Of a DNA stretch of 46,776 nt, positions 28,495 to 35,911 are shown one piece after another. The notes beneath the pieces are model-generated. The model saw only the letters and a list, made by a program, of their open reading frames with translations, was not told the origin of the DNA and did no database searches. How positions within the stretch are numbered: position 1 is the first letter of the stretch; the number at the start of each line of letters is the position of its first letter. Source of the stretch: Bacteroidales bacterium (GTDB taxonomy: Bacteria; Bacteroidota; Bacteroidia; Bacteroidales; F082); assembly GCA_024681295.1 (NCBI GenBank), contig JAILBC010000090.1, positions 1 through 46,776 of the forward strand, written 5' to 3'. The position numbers were made by a program, and so were the translations under genes.

Positions 28495-28522
28495 GGCGGC
28501 TGAAGACCCAGCCGCCTTTGTT
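28495..28522 (+). terminator. Rho-independent terminator
   Basis: Perfect stem GGCGGCTG / CAGCCGCC with a six-base loop, preceded by AAAAAGGACAG and followed by TTTGTT. It closes the small-ORF region at 28239-28448. Confidence 0.8.
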
Positions 28523-28924
28523 CGTTATACAAATGGAAAACGATGTTGGTTGGTGCTGAAGTTGGTTGGTTCGATGACTTATTCCCGCTTTTTATTACGG
28601 TCATAGATCAAAACTGTTTTCTCAGTCTCACCTTCCTCGCTCTTTCGCTATTCCGCATAGTCATACGTAGCTTCAATCAGATGCTATTCGTAAATAATTC
28701 TGTTCTCCGTCGAAAGCGGTGCATCTATCGAACCCTGGACCAGCCCACACCCCCAAATGCAGTCATCAGGGCAAATATGCTTTTTAAAACGACGGTTTTC
28801 AACGACACAATTCTTAAACAATTCATTTTATTTTTACAATATTATATCATCCCACAAAAATAAAGTGTTTACACAACTACGAGCAATGTTTTTAAAGTTT
28901 TTTAATTCGAATGACTTGCTCGTG
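28523..28924. other. Intergenic region, no gene seen; one inverted repeat
   Basis: About 400 bases of AT-rich sequence. Open frames here lack start signals and resemble no protein I know. An 8-bp perfect inverted repeat ACGAGCAA (28879-28886) / TTGCTCGT (28916-28923) lies just after the stop of the minus-strand protease gene and may be a weak terminator, but it has no T tract. Confidence 0.4.
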
Positions 28925-29782
28925 TTAAGACTTTCCCTGCTCGTACTTGTCAATTATTATTTTGATATATTTAGCCTCTATCACCGTTCCACAAGGTCCA
29001 TGACCATCTTGATTTGCAGTTATCAATATCCCATATACAACATCTTTTTTAAACAATGCGCTTCCACTATTCCCTGGGCTGAAAAACCATTCGTTGGTTA
29101 CTCTAAAACAGTTTTCCCATGGATACGTTTGATTTCCCAAGCGTCCCTCTTTTAGAGCAACAACTTTGCAAACAAATTTATCTTGTTTGATGATATATCT
29201 ATTATGACCGTCTCTTCTAAAAGGGGAATTGGCAAGTTCATCACCGGGTTTTATAGAATTGTCACTTAATTTGAATGAATTATAGATTTCGTTCAATTCA
29301 TATACAATTAAATCATCATGATTTCCGCACTTGTCTGGAGACACTTTCCCACTTCCGCATCTTCCGTCAAAAACCACCATGCTGTCATTGATTTCCACAT
29401 AGTAGCCTTCGTAACGAAAGTAAAGATACTGGATATTCCTTTTACATGTACTGCATATTGAAACATGGGCCGCAGTTACCAAATACTTCCCAATTATCAC
29501 TCCGTTGCCAATGAACGTATCATCATTTTTAACAATAAAAAGCGGAACCATATACTTGTCATACTCTGCACAGTGCAACTCCTCAAACGGCGTTGATGTC
29601 TTAAGTGGAATTATCGTTTCACTGTCATCACCAACAATAAGATAATTCAAATCTCCCAGATCACTCGAATCCGATTCGTCAAACAAACCATCAAAAATAA
29701 TTTCTCCATCAAACAAATTTGCTTCTTCACGCACAAATCCTTCGTTTTCTTCCATTCCGTAAAAAGTGTTTAGTTTTTCCAT
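28925..29782 (-). CDS. Trypsin-like serine protease without signal peptide
   Basis: 285 aa. Chymotrypsin-fold triad is visible: His in YLVTAAHVS, Asp in HDDLIVYEL, Ser in SPGNSGSALF, with spacing normal for the family. There is no signal peptide or membrane helix, so it should stay in the cytoplasm. The first 70 residues are strongly acidic (FDGLFDESDSSDLGDL) and could be an inhibitory or binding segment. It lies alone in AT-rich sequence near a toxin-antitoxin pair and broken small genes, the sort of place where defence-associated trypsin-like proteases occur, but no partner defence gene is seen. The substrate is unknown. Confidence 0.75.
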   Translation of the reverse strand: MEKLNTFYGMEENEGFVREEANLFDGEIIFDGLFDESDSSDLGDLNYLIVGDDSETIIPLKTSTPFEELHCAEYDKYMVPLFIVKNDDTFIGNGVIIGKYLVTAAHVSICSTCKRNIQYLYFRYEGYYVEINDSMVVFDGRCGSGKVSPDKCGNHDDLIVYELNEIYNSFKLSDNSIKPGDELANSPFRRDGHNRYIIKQDKFVCKVVALKEGRLGNQTYPWENCFRVTNEWFFSPGNSGSALFKKDVVYGILITANQDGHGPCGTVIEAKYIKIIIDKYEQGKS

Positions 29783-29915
29783 TAAAAATCTTTTACTAAC
29801 CGAACACTACGACCAGCCAATTTGACCTTGGCATAGTGTTGTTTGTTTGGGATGTATTTGATGGATGATGATGGCATTACTGTGGGATTTCGGCTGTAAA
29901 GATACGAATTTTGAT

Positions 29916-29923
29916 TATCTTTG
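29916..29923 (+). promoter_or_regulatory. -7 box TATCTTTG
   Basis: Exact TAnnTTTG match 19 bases before the ATG of the interrupted small ORF at 29943. No -33 TTTG at the expected distance. Confidence 0.45.
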
Positions 29924-29942
29924 CCACAACAACACCTGAACT

Positions 29943-30167
29943 ATGACCATCGACACTACCAACATGTGCTCCTGTTTACAGAAGAAACTGTTTGATATAG
30001 CCGGCGTATTTCATAGGCCTTGGTTGTCAATACAAAACGACTCGGAACTAACTGCCGTGGTTCGCTCTAGGTAGTTACACATCTATCGCAAAGGTAAGAA
30101 GGTACTAGTGTTGGTAGGAAAGAGTGCTCCGAAGCTTATAAGAGAGCAAATGAGATTTATGAGATGA
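29943..30167 (+). pseudogene. Interrupted small ORF with own promoter and terminator
   Basis: ATG 20 bases after a promoter box opens 43 codons (MTIDTTNMCSCLQKKLFD and on) to TAG at 30072. The same frame then runs 30 more codons (YRKGKKVLVLVGKSAPKL, REQMRFMR) to TGA at 30165, five bases before a strong terminator stem. The promoter, continuous frame and terminator together suggest a roughly 74-codon gene with one nonsense change. Not similar to a family I recognise. The alternative is two unrelated short frames. The remainder of 29783-30278 holds no other gene. Confidence 0.35.
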
Positions 30168-30171
30168 TTTA

Positions 30172-30206
30172 AAAGGCGGCTCGCGTTGAAACGAGTCGCC
30201 TTTCTC
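30172..30206 (+). terminator. Rho-independent terminator
   Basis: Twelve-base stem AAAGGCGGCTCG / CGAGTCGCCTTT with one G-T pair, eight-base loop and a short T run. The A/T-rich flank on the other side means it may also serve the minus strand. Confidence 0.75.
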
Positions 30207-30278
30207 GGGTTTCTAAAGAGTTATTGTTAGGAATTGCCTGGATGGCTTGTGATTTAAACACAACTCATAAGGCCTATT

Positions 30279-31133
30279 TCATTCGGCAGAGTGAACCAAG
30301 CGCACCGAGAATCCAAGGTTGCGGCCGTTGTGAGCTTGCGTATTCAAGCCCGAATTGTAAAAATACGTGTAGTACGCATAGTCGCCATTGTAGTCTGATG
30401 CCGACCAATAGTAGCCGTAAGCACCTGCACCGTAGACCGTAATCCCGGGACGGCGGCCAGCAGCTGGTAAGAACACCGCGCCATGAAGTTCAAAAACACT
30501 CCAGTCCGAAGCAGTAATTACATTATCGCCGAAGGCGCTACCGCTATCTGTGTTGCTCAATGAATAATATGAGGTATTCCAGTCATCAGGCAAAAGTATC
30601 ATGCCGTTCACCCCATCCACTCTTGCCTCTGCATACCGAATGCCTGACGAGGTGATACGCGTGTTGAAAATATATTCCCACTCCGCTTGTGTCAGCGTAC
30701 GCCACTGATTCGGCTGGTTGCCACCGTTACTGATAGAATTATAACCCCAGTCGGCCTGGCCTGATTGGTCGTAAAGATTATAGGTGCTTTTGCCATATGC
30801 ATAATAGTCACTCCAGGTATTGCTTGTACTCCACGGTGTATAACAGTTGGCGCCGTGATCGTAGCCGCTAGTACCCCAACCAAAAAGATCTATCCATCCG
30901 CTATAGGTCGAAGAAATGTTATTGTTGTCATTGCCCACATAGTCGTATTGGTGTTCGGCAAACTTCCAAGTATTCGAGGAGGCTTGATACTGAAGATTTC
31001 CTTGTGAGAAATATACCCGGTCTCCATTCCAATTAATGGAAAATAGTCCGTTTATGGCACCTTCAGGAGGGTTACCGGAAGGAAGAGGAGGTGTGGGGGG
31101 TGTGGGCGTTTCTTTCTTGCGGACAGGACGCAC
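30279..31133 (-). pseudogene. 3' part of a frameshifted surface lipoprotein (major paralogous-type domain)
   Basis: Open frame continuing the protein at 31052-32452 in another register. It joins at the typical domain end SRDCGNPVRPVR, then has a Pro-rich linker (KKETPTPPTPPLPSG) and a second domain of the Fibrobacter major paralogous / formylglycine-like type: INWNGDRVYFSQGNLQYQ, YSGWIDLFGWGTSG, WRTLTQAEWEYIF and GFSVRLVHSAE. The first Met of this piece is a GTG within the upstream domain, without a ribosome binding site, so it is probably not translated alone. Restoring one G in the run at 31173-31178 would fuse the two into a protein of about 725 residues. This domain is common in exported proteins of gut Bacteroidota; its role is unknown. 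Confidence 0.7.
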
Positions 31134-32452
31134 TGGATTTCCGCAATCTCTACTGCCAAATTGATTAATATGCCCCCCTCGTCATCGAAATGAAACATCC
31201 ATGCGAACATTGGTCGCAAAGTGTAATCTATAAATAGTTCTTTGGACCAATAAAATCCTTCGTCTCCATGTTGAAGTTCATTGATGCCACACCACCCAGT
31301 AACGGGCAGAAAAAGACTATTGCCGTTTATTGCTGTGAAGAGTATACCTCGAACACCGTTCAGGGTCGTCCAATTGTTCGTTGTATTTTGGTATAACTCC
31401 CTCCAATTCTCCATAGTAGGTGTACACCAGTCATCGCCCCAGTTTGCTGTTGCTGCATCATCCTCGGGCAACAAAGCCGTTAAATCATCTGTGAAACCAT
31501 TATAACCATATTCATGTGCATTGCAGTATTTTGTTAATTCATGATAATCACCGTTACAGTGCTGGTAAGTACCCCAATCGTAAGTGTTTTTGGGTTGGGT
31601 TTCTCCCCAGGCAAAGTAGTCGCCATATTCTTCTGGCACATGAGCACCAATATTATAGGTGGCCCAAAGCGTACCACTCGGCAATCCAAGGTCAACATAA
31701 TTAGATGTAGAAACTGTAACTGTTATTCCAGAAGTCAAATAACCATTTTCAGCGATAGCAGGAACGGCACCATAAGAGCCCGTGTAAGTTCCGTCTTGAG
31801 CGTAGGCGCTTCCTGTAGTGATAGCATCTTGTGGCAATAGGACGGCCCACTTTTCGCCGTTTCCCGATGCCAAACTGACACTCCCCATTCCCTCTTTCGA
31901 AGGAGTCGTGGTGTTTGTGGAAAAGTCAATCGATAACTTGTTGTTAAAGCCATTGATGCATGTGGCTGAGGATGAAGATGAGGTCACGTTAAACTTCACC
32001 AAAGCACATTTGTTCATCAGTTTCGACGAATAGGAGGTAATGGTACTTGAATAATTTTTGGTGGATGTGCCGCATGAGATAACTGGCAAAGAAGAAGTTT
32101 GATTAGCAATGGAGACAGTAAATAGATTGCCGTTAATGGTAGGTGTTGCGTTCCCAAGAAAATAAAAAAACAAAGGCTCTCCCTCAACAGGGTCATTGAT
32201 TTCACCTGTAAACATGCCAGATGTTCTTGTGAGGCTTCCAACGTAATTGCCACCACTGCCCACATAAATCACGTCACCATTCTGAAATGTCACCGTACCT
32301 GTTCCAGGGTTTACATCCGCTTTGGAGCCTTCGTCGACGCTGAGTGTGATCTTTACTCCTTCAGTAGTAGGGGTAGTATCGTTGCCCTTTTTGCACTGAG
32401 TAAAGCTCAGGACCAGTGCCAGTGTTACAACAATAAAGCAAATTCTCTTCAT
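31052..32452 (-). CDS. Surface lipoprotein: fimbrillin-like N-terminus plus major paralogous domain (frameshifted 3' end)
   Basis: 466 aa as read. Type II signal ending SFTQC. Residues about 30-240 resemble the fimbrillin-like N-terminal domain of Bacteroidota: ITLSVDEGSKADVNPGTG, FQNGDVIYVGSGG, MNKCALVKFNV, GEKWAVLLPQD. From about 250 comes a Fibrobacter-type domain: VDLGLPSGTLWATYNIGA, GDYFAWGETQPK, WCTPTMENWRELYQ, FLPVTGW. The last 35 residues (IQCVLSARKKRPHPPH) are out-of-frame sequence; the natural continuation GSRDCGNPVRPVR lies one frame over. Second gene of a minus-strand operon, three bases after the small gene at 32456, with a long leader. A sequencing or assembly error at the C6 run would explain the break as well as mutation. 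Confidence 0.75.
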   Translation of the reverse strand: MKRICFIVVTLALVLSFTQCKKGNDTTPTTEGVKITLSVDEGSKADVNPGTGTVTFQNGDVIYVGSGGNYVGSLTRTSGMFTGEINDPVEGEPLFFYFLGNATPTINGNLFTVSIANQTSSLPVISCGTSTKNYSSTITSYSSKLMNKCALVKFNVTSSSSSATCINGFNNKLSIDFSTNTTTPSKEGMGSVSLASGNGEKWAVLLPQDAITTGSAYAQDGTYTGSYGAVPAIAENGYLTSGITVTVSTSNYVDLGLPSGTLWATYNIGAHVPEEYGDYFAWGETQPKNTYDWGTYQHCNGDYHELTKYCNAHEYGYNGFTDDLTALLPEDDAATANWGDDWCTPTMENWRELYQNTTNNWTTLNGVRGILFTAINGNSLFLPVTGWCGINELQHGDEGFYWSKELFIDYTLRPMFAWMFHFDDEGGILINLAVEIAEIQCVLSARKKRPHPPHLLFLPVTLLKVP

Positions 32453-32455
32453 ATC

Positions 32456-32761
32456 TTAATCCTCCTTCTTTTTTAATAACACATAACCAGCACCAGCAAC
32501 CAACATGAATAATATACCACTACCAACAGGCACCTCACCAAACGTTTGATTGACAATTCCGGTTTCACCATTGTCATTGATGTTTGTCAGACCACGATTC
32601 GTCATGAAATAGCTGTAGTCTTGGTTTTTGTCATAGTTGCCATAGCCAAAAAGACCACTTTCCTGGGCATTCGAGAAGATGGGGGTTAACAGGAACACGG
32701 CCATCATTATCGACAATGCAATGGTTTTCAGTTTTGAAATTCTTTTCATTTTGAACTTCAT
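32456..32761 (-). CDS. Small exported protein with C-terminal membrane helix and basic tail
   Basis: 101 aa. N-terminal signal peptide (basic KRISKLK, core ALSIMMAVFLLTPIF, cleavage near SNAQE), a short polar Asn/Gly/Tyr-rich body, and a C-terminal tripartite end: PVGSG, hydrophobic ILFMLVAGAGYVLL, KKKED. The start could also be the ATG at 32749. The end resembles a sorting or membrane-anchor signal; small Bacteroidota proteins with a (V/L)GSG helix plus basic tail are common, and their function is unknown to me. First gene of the operon that encodes the fimbrillin-like lipoprotein, preceded by a leader of about 275 nt. Confidence 0.6.
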   Translation of the reverse strand: MKFKMKRISKLKTIALSIMMAVFLLTPIFSNAQESGLFGYGNYDKNQDYSYFMTNRGLTNINDNGETGIVNQTFGEVPVGSGILFMLVAGAGYVLLKKKED

Positions 32762-33041
32762 TGTTTTCTTTTCCGCCTATAGCTCCCCCGATTCGGCATA
32801 ATATAAACACGAAAGAAGGCTAGGAAACTTATCGCACCCATTATCAGTTACAGGCTCTGGAAAACCCTCGCAGGACAATTTGTACACGTTTACCTAGCCT
32901 GTACGTATCATCAGATGACTGAAATACAATATAGGCTGGCAACTCCGTGACTATATCTCTGCTATAAATTTTCCAGATTTCGTAACTAGATATATGCACG
33001 AATGCCTTCTGAATTCAAGATTTCTCCCTCGAATTCAATGG
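32762..33041 (-). promoter_or_regulatory. Long 5' leader with two competing stems (candidate structured RNA)
   Basis: Between the promoter box at 33042 and the start at 32761 there is no credible ORF, but strong pairing. Plus-strand coordinates: ACAGGCT at 32850-32856 pairs perfectly with AGCCTGT at 32896-32902. Alternatively GGCTAGGAAAC at 32818-32828 pairs with GTTTACCTAGCC at 32888-32899 (11 pairs, one bulged A). Both use the same bases 32896-32899, so only one can form. A TCATC/GATGA small hairpin lies further upstream in the transcript. This looks like a switchable leader; I do not recognise a known riboswitch class in it. Confidence 0.4.
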
Positions 33042-33074
33042 CAAAAATAGTATAAATTTTTGATTATTAGCAAA
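33042..33074 (-). promoter_or_regulatory. Minus-strand promoter for the surface-lipoprotein operon
   Basis: CAAAAATA at 33042-33049 is TATTTTTG on the minus strand, and CAAA at 33071-33074 is TTTG, with 21 bases between: consensus arrangement. Transcript start about 33036. Confidence 0.65.
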
Positions 33075-33192
33075 AAAGTGGCGGTTTTCTTCTATTTACA
33101 TACACTTAGAATAAACTGAGTATTTTTCAAAAATATTGGTATTGATTCCAAATTTTCAACACTTTTGTTATTCGTTTTTCGAGAATAGCTAG

Positions 33193-33260
33193 TATCTTTG
33201 CGGCATGAAAAAGCAAAACATCAAAAAATGCCTACGTTAACATTAAAAAGTGTATCTTTG
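33193..33260 (+). promoter_or_regulatory. Two tandem -7 boxes before the toxin-antitoxin pair
   Basis: TATCTTTG at 33193-33200 and again at 33253-33260, 60 bases apart, each followed by a similar stretch (TTTGCGGC and TTTGCAAT, then AAGAAGC or AAAAAGC). The first is followed after four bases by ATG and a 12-codon frame (MKKQNIKKCLR). It looks like a local duplication of the promoter. Confidence 0.55.
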
Positions 33261-33293
33261 CAATCAAGAAGCCTTATAGAAGAAAGGTATACG

Positions 33294-33446
33294 ATGATCG
33301 CTGATTTAGATTCGAAACCTTACACAGTAGAGGAAATCAATGCTATGATTGACCAAGCCGAGCGTGAGTCCGCAGCGGGACTTGGTCAAGATAGTGAAGA
33401 GATGTTTCGTGAATTGGAAGAAGAGTTCGCCCTCGGCGAGCAATAA
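33294..33446 (+). CDS. Small antitoxin-like protein
   Basis: 50 aa from the ATG at 33294, placed 33 bases after the second promoter box. In-frame ATGs at 33228 and a start at 33198 exist, but they would translate the promoter boxes. The peptide is acidic (SKPYTVEEINAMIDQAERE, then FRELEEEFALGEQ), typical of the toxin-binding tail of short antitoxins; no DNA-binding part is evident, which would fit an adapter or truncated antitoxin. It is followed after 22 bases by a ParE/RelE-type toxin gene. Confidence 0.6.
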   Translation: MIADLDSKPYTVEEINAMIDQAERESAAGLGQDSEEMFRELEEEFALGEQ

Positions 33447-33468
33447 GAATCTGATTTGAGCAAATCGC

Positions 33469-33783
33469 ATGAGAGTTATATGGTTGCCTCAAGCCAAGGA
33501 ACAATTACGCAACACGGCAAAATATATTTATTTGACATTTGGCCGTAATGCGAGGGAGAATTTTATCCTTGAGGTTCGGCAAACAACTCGCCTAATAGGG
33601 AGCAATCCCCTTATTGGCATTGAAGAGCCTTTACTCAAGGGCCGTTCCTGTTCATATCGAAGTCTTGTTGTGCGGCATCACAATAAAATTGTTTACAGAA
33701 TCTTGAATAATTATGTTGAAGTCGTTGCTTTCTGGGACACCCGTCGTGAACCTAAAAAACAAGCTGACAATATTAGTGAATAA
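33469..33783 (+). CDS. Type II toxin, RelE/ParE family
   Basis: 104 aa. RelE/ParE fold pattern (PF05016): IWLPQAKEQLRNTAKYIYLTFG, NPLIGIEEPLLKGRSCSYRSLVV, HNKIVYRILNNYVEVVAFWDTRREP. The end motif FWDTRRxP is typical of the ParE/RelE set from Bacteroidota. Whether it cuts mRNA on the ribosome or targets gyrase cannot be told from the sequence. Starts 22 bases after the antitoxin stop, so co-transcribed. Confidence 0.85.
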   Translation: MRVIWLPQAKEQLRNTAKYIYLTFGRNARENFILEVRQTTRLIGSNPLIGIEEPLLKGRSCSYRSLVVRHHNKIVYRILNNYVEVVAFWDTRREPKKQADNISE

Positions 33784-33985
33784 AAGCCAACCGTATCAAG
33801 CAACTACCCTTTTATAGGGACTACATGCGGAAATTGTTTTTAAAATCGCAATAGTTCAACAAACTTTTGATTCCCACAAGGAGAAAAACTATTTTTCTAG
33901 TCTTTTTTTCTGTTAGACTAGCGAAATCTATCATTTTTTTGACATCTCACTTATTTCTGACAAATTATTTACTAACGATGTATTT

Positions 33986-34354
33986 CTATTTCAACCATTT
34001 TGCAACACCGCCATGATGTGAACATGTTCCACATCTGTTCTTGCTGAAGCTATAGGTCCCATCTTTACAAAGTGCGGTGGCACCTGCGGGAGGCGTAGCA
34101 TAGTTAGTGGGCGATTGTACTCTTTCCCCATCAACATTGGTATAGTACTTTACCTTTTGTGTTGAGGTAGTTTTGGTGCTGGAAGAAGGAGTGTGTTGTT
34201 TACCAACCTGTTGGTTGTAATCTTGTTGAACCGTTACGGTTTGCGTTAAGTTGTTAGTGCTTTTGTTAAGCGTGTTAACTTGTGTCTTGCCCTGGGCAAA
34301 GGCTGTTGCTACCGCCAAAAACAGAACGACCAGTAATAGTAGAAATCTTCTCAT
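33986..34354 (-). CDS. Exported DUF3761-family protein
   Basis: 122 aa. Signal peptide LLLLVVLFLAVATAFAQ. The low-complexity middle, rich in Gln, Thr and Ser, precedes a C-terminal DUF3761 domain: YYTNVDGERVQSPTNY, PPAGATALCKDGTYSFS, RCGTCSHHGGVAKWL. The Cys and His in GTCSHHGGV are the conserved core of the family, whose function is unknown; it occurs in small secreted proteins. Single gene, flanked by AT-rich spacers of about 200 bases with no gene in them. Confidence 0.82.
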   Translation of the reverse strand: MRRFLLLLVVLFLAVATAFAQGKTQVNTLNKSTNNLTQTVTVQQDYNQQVGKQHTPSSSTKTTSTQKVKYYTNVDGERVQSPTNYATPPAGATALCKDGTYSFSKNRCGTCSHHGGVAKWLK

Positions 34355-34431
34355 CGAGTTTTGGTTTGAAATGACTTTGCAATACTATTACTTTTTATGA
34401 TTGACTTTGAGGATTTGCAAGGTTGCAACCT

Positions 34432-34439
34432 CAAAATTA
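34432..34439 (-). promoter_or_regulatory. Possible minus-strand -7 box for the DUF3761 gene
   Basis: CAAAATTA is TAATTTTG on the minus strand, 77 bases before the start at 34354. No -33 TTTG at the expected distance. Confidence 0.35.
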
Positions 34440-34561
34440 AGAACATCAGGAATCTTGAGCATCAATGACTTCAGGGCACCAAGGGCCGTTGGCTTATATT
34501 GGTACTACTCGTGTTTCTGTACGGCGGTCTATATGTTACCTTTTGCAAAACAAGAAAAGGA

Positions 34562-35911
34562 TCACCTTACAAATCCGTTGGGCTGGATATTGGTGCGATA
34601 GGTGTATTCGGCGTTGTTCCACAAGGCCTGTTCAAGGGTGATTTGCTGTTCCTCGGCCTGTTTGGTGACGTTTTCAATCCATTCGGGGGTGTCCAGGATG
34701 CGTTGGGTGATGCGTTCGATTTCGGCGGCCCTATAGGCGCTGTAGAGGCTGTCGGCGGCATCATAGGTGCTGGGATCTTTCCAGTTGAAGACCTCGTCAT
34801 AGCCGCTTAAATAACGCTCAATGAAGCCGTACGGCCAGAGGTGGTTGGTGGCTTCGGTACAGACCAGCAGGACGAACTCCTGGTCTTCGATTTCCTGTTT
34901 GTAGTTGATGGCGTCCGTGTTGACGAGGGGATCGCGCTCGGGATAGATGGTCTTGTTGTAGAACCAGAATCCGCCGTCGCTGAAAAGGTTTTCGGGCAGC
35001 GCCACATTCCACGCCCAGACGGTCCACCAGTAAGAGTCGGCGATGGCCAGCACCTTGGGTTTGTAGCCTTCAGTGAAGCTGAAATGCGGGTTGTCGACGG
35101 TGTTGTGGGGCAGGGGAAGCAGGATGTTCATCATCCGATAGAGGTCGTCGTCCTGGTTCATCAGGCCGTCGGTATCGAAACTGTCGATGATGGCGTGGGC
35201 CTGGGTCTGATGGTTGACCGACTCCATGAAACGCACCAGCGAGTCGATGGCCAGCGAGGCGGCATACACCGTCCAGTGGGCGCTTAGGTCGCAGTAAAGC
35301 GGGTGTTCAAACTGGTCCTTGCGGTCGCAGAAATAGCGGTTGAAGTCGATCATCTCCACTTGTTGCTCGTTGAGGGCGTTCAGGTACACCTGATAGTTGT
35401 TGGTGCCCCAACTTTTGGCTATATAACGGTCGGGGATGAGCTCGGGGTAGTAAGAGGCCTTGCCGAGGGCGAAGACGGGCAGCAAGGTGACGCCTTTGGC
35501 CCTGAGCATTTCTTGGATGAGCTTGACCTGCTGAACGGTGGTGTTGATTTTCTCCTCGCCGATAAAGGTCTCGCCAGTATAGCTGATGATGTACGACTCT
35601 TCGAAGAAGGTCTGACCGTTTTTGCCTTTCACGGGACCGATGGCAGAGACTTTGCCAAAGGCGGAATAGAGCAGCTGGTTGTTGAGCCGTATCAGGGTCT
35701 TCCGGAAGCCCGACTGCTCGGTACAGTAGGTCATCAGGGAGTCTTGGGCGGTCTCGTTGAACAGGGTCTTCAGGGTGACCACGGGTCTGGGTGTCTCCAC
35801 GAAAGCGCCGTCCAAGGGCTTCTCGTCGACCCACTGGAGCCATCGCTGCAGCATGGGGAGCAACAGCAGGAGCAGCAGCACGAGGAACCATATTTTCTTG
35901 AACGTTTTCAT
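34562..35911 (-). CDS. AlgJ/AlgX-like SGNH O-acetyltransferase-like protein (copy 1)
   Basis: 449 aa. One N-terminal membrane anchor (IWFLVLLLLLLLPML), then a periplasmic SGNH-like domain. Ser293 in LAIADSYWW is the nucleophile position, and LSAHWTVYAAS carries the His; both fit AlgJ/AlgX, which pass acetyl groups from an MBOAT partner to a glycan. The C-terminus holds the helical motif (TPEWIENVTKQAEEQQ, ITLEQALWNNAEY). It starts in a TGATG overlap with the MBOAT gene upstream, hence is coupled to it. The most diverged of the four copies in the body sequence. Confidence 0.8.
   Translation of the reverse strand: MKTFKKIWFLVLLLLLLLPMLQRWLQWVDEKPLDGAFVETPRPVVTLKTLFNETAQDSLMTYCTEQSGFRKTLIRLNNQLLYSAFGKVSAIGPVKGKNGQTFFEESYIISYTGETFIGEEKINTTVQQVKLIQEMLRAKGVTLLPVFALGKASYYPELIPDRYIAKSWGTNNYQVYLNALNEQQVEMIDFNRYFCDRKDQFEHPLYCDLSAHWTVYAASLAIDSLVRFMESVNHQTQAHAIIDSFDTDGLMNQDDDLYRMMNILLPLPHNTVDNPHFSFTEGYKPKVLAIADSYWWTVWAWNVALPENLFSDGGFWFYNKTIYPERDPLVNTDAINYKQEIEDQEFVLLVCTEATNHLWPYGFIERYLSGYDEVFNWKDPSTYDAADSLYSAYRAAEIERITQRILDTPEWIENVTKQAEEQQITLEQALWNNAEYTYRTNIQPNGFVR

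Noticed and set aside
28543-28863. 106-codon frame in the AT-rich spacer
   Set aside because: No promoter or ribosome binding site at its start, mixed low-complexity hydrophobic sequence, no similarity I can recognise.
28060-30278. tRNA or known small RNA gene in the accessory stretch
   Set aside because: No cloverleaf-like set of stems or TTCGANTC-type arm was found on either strand.
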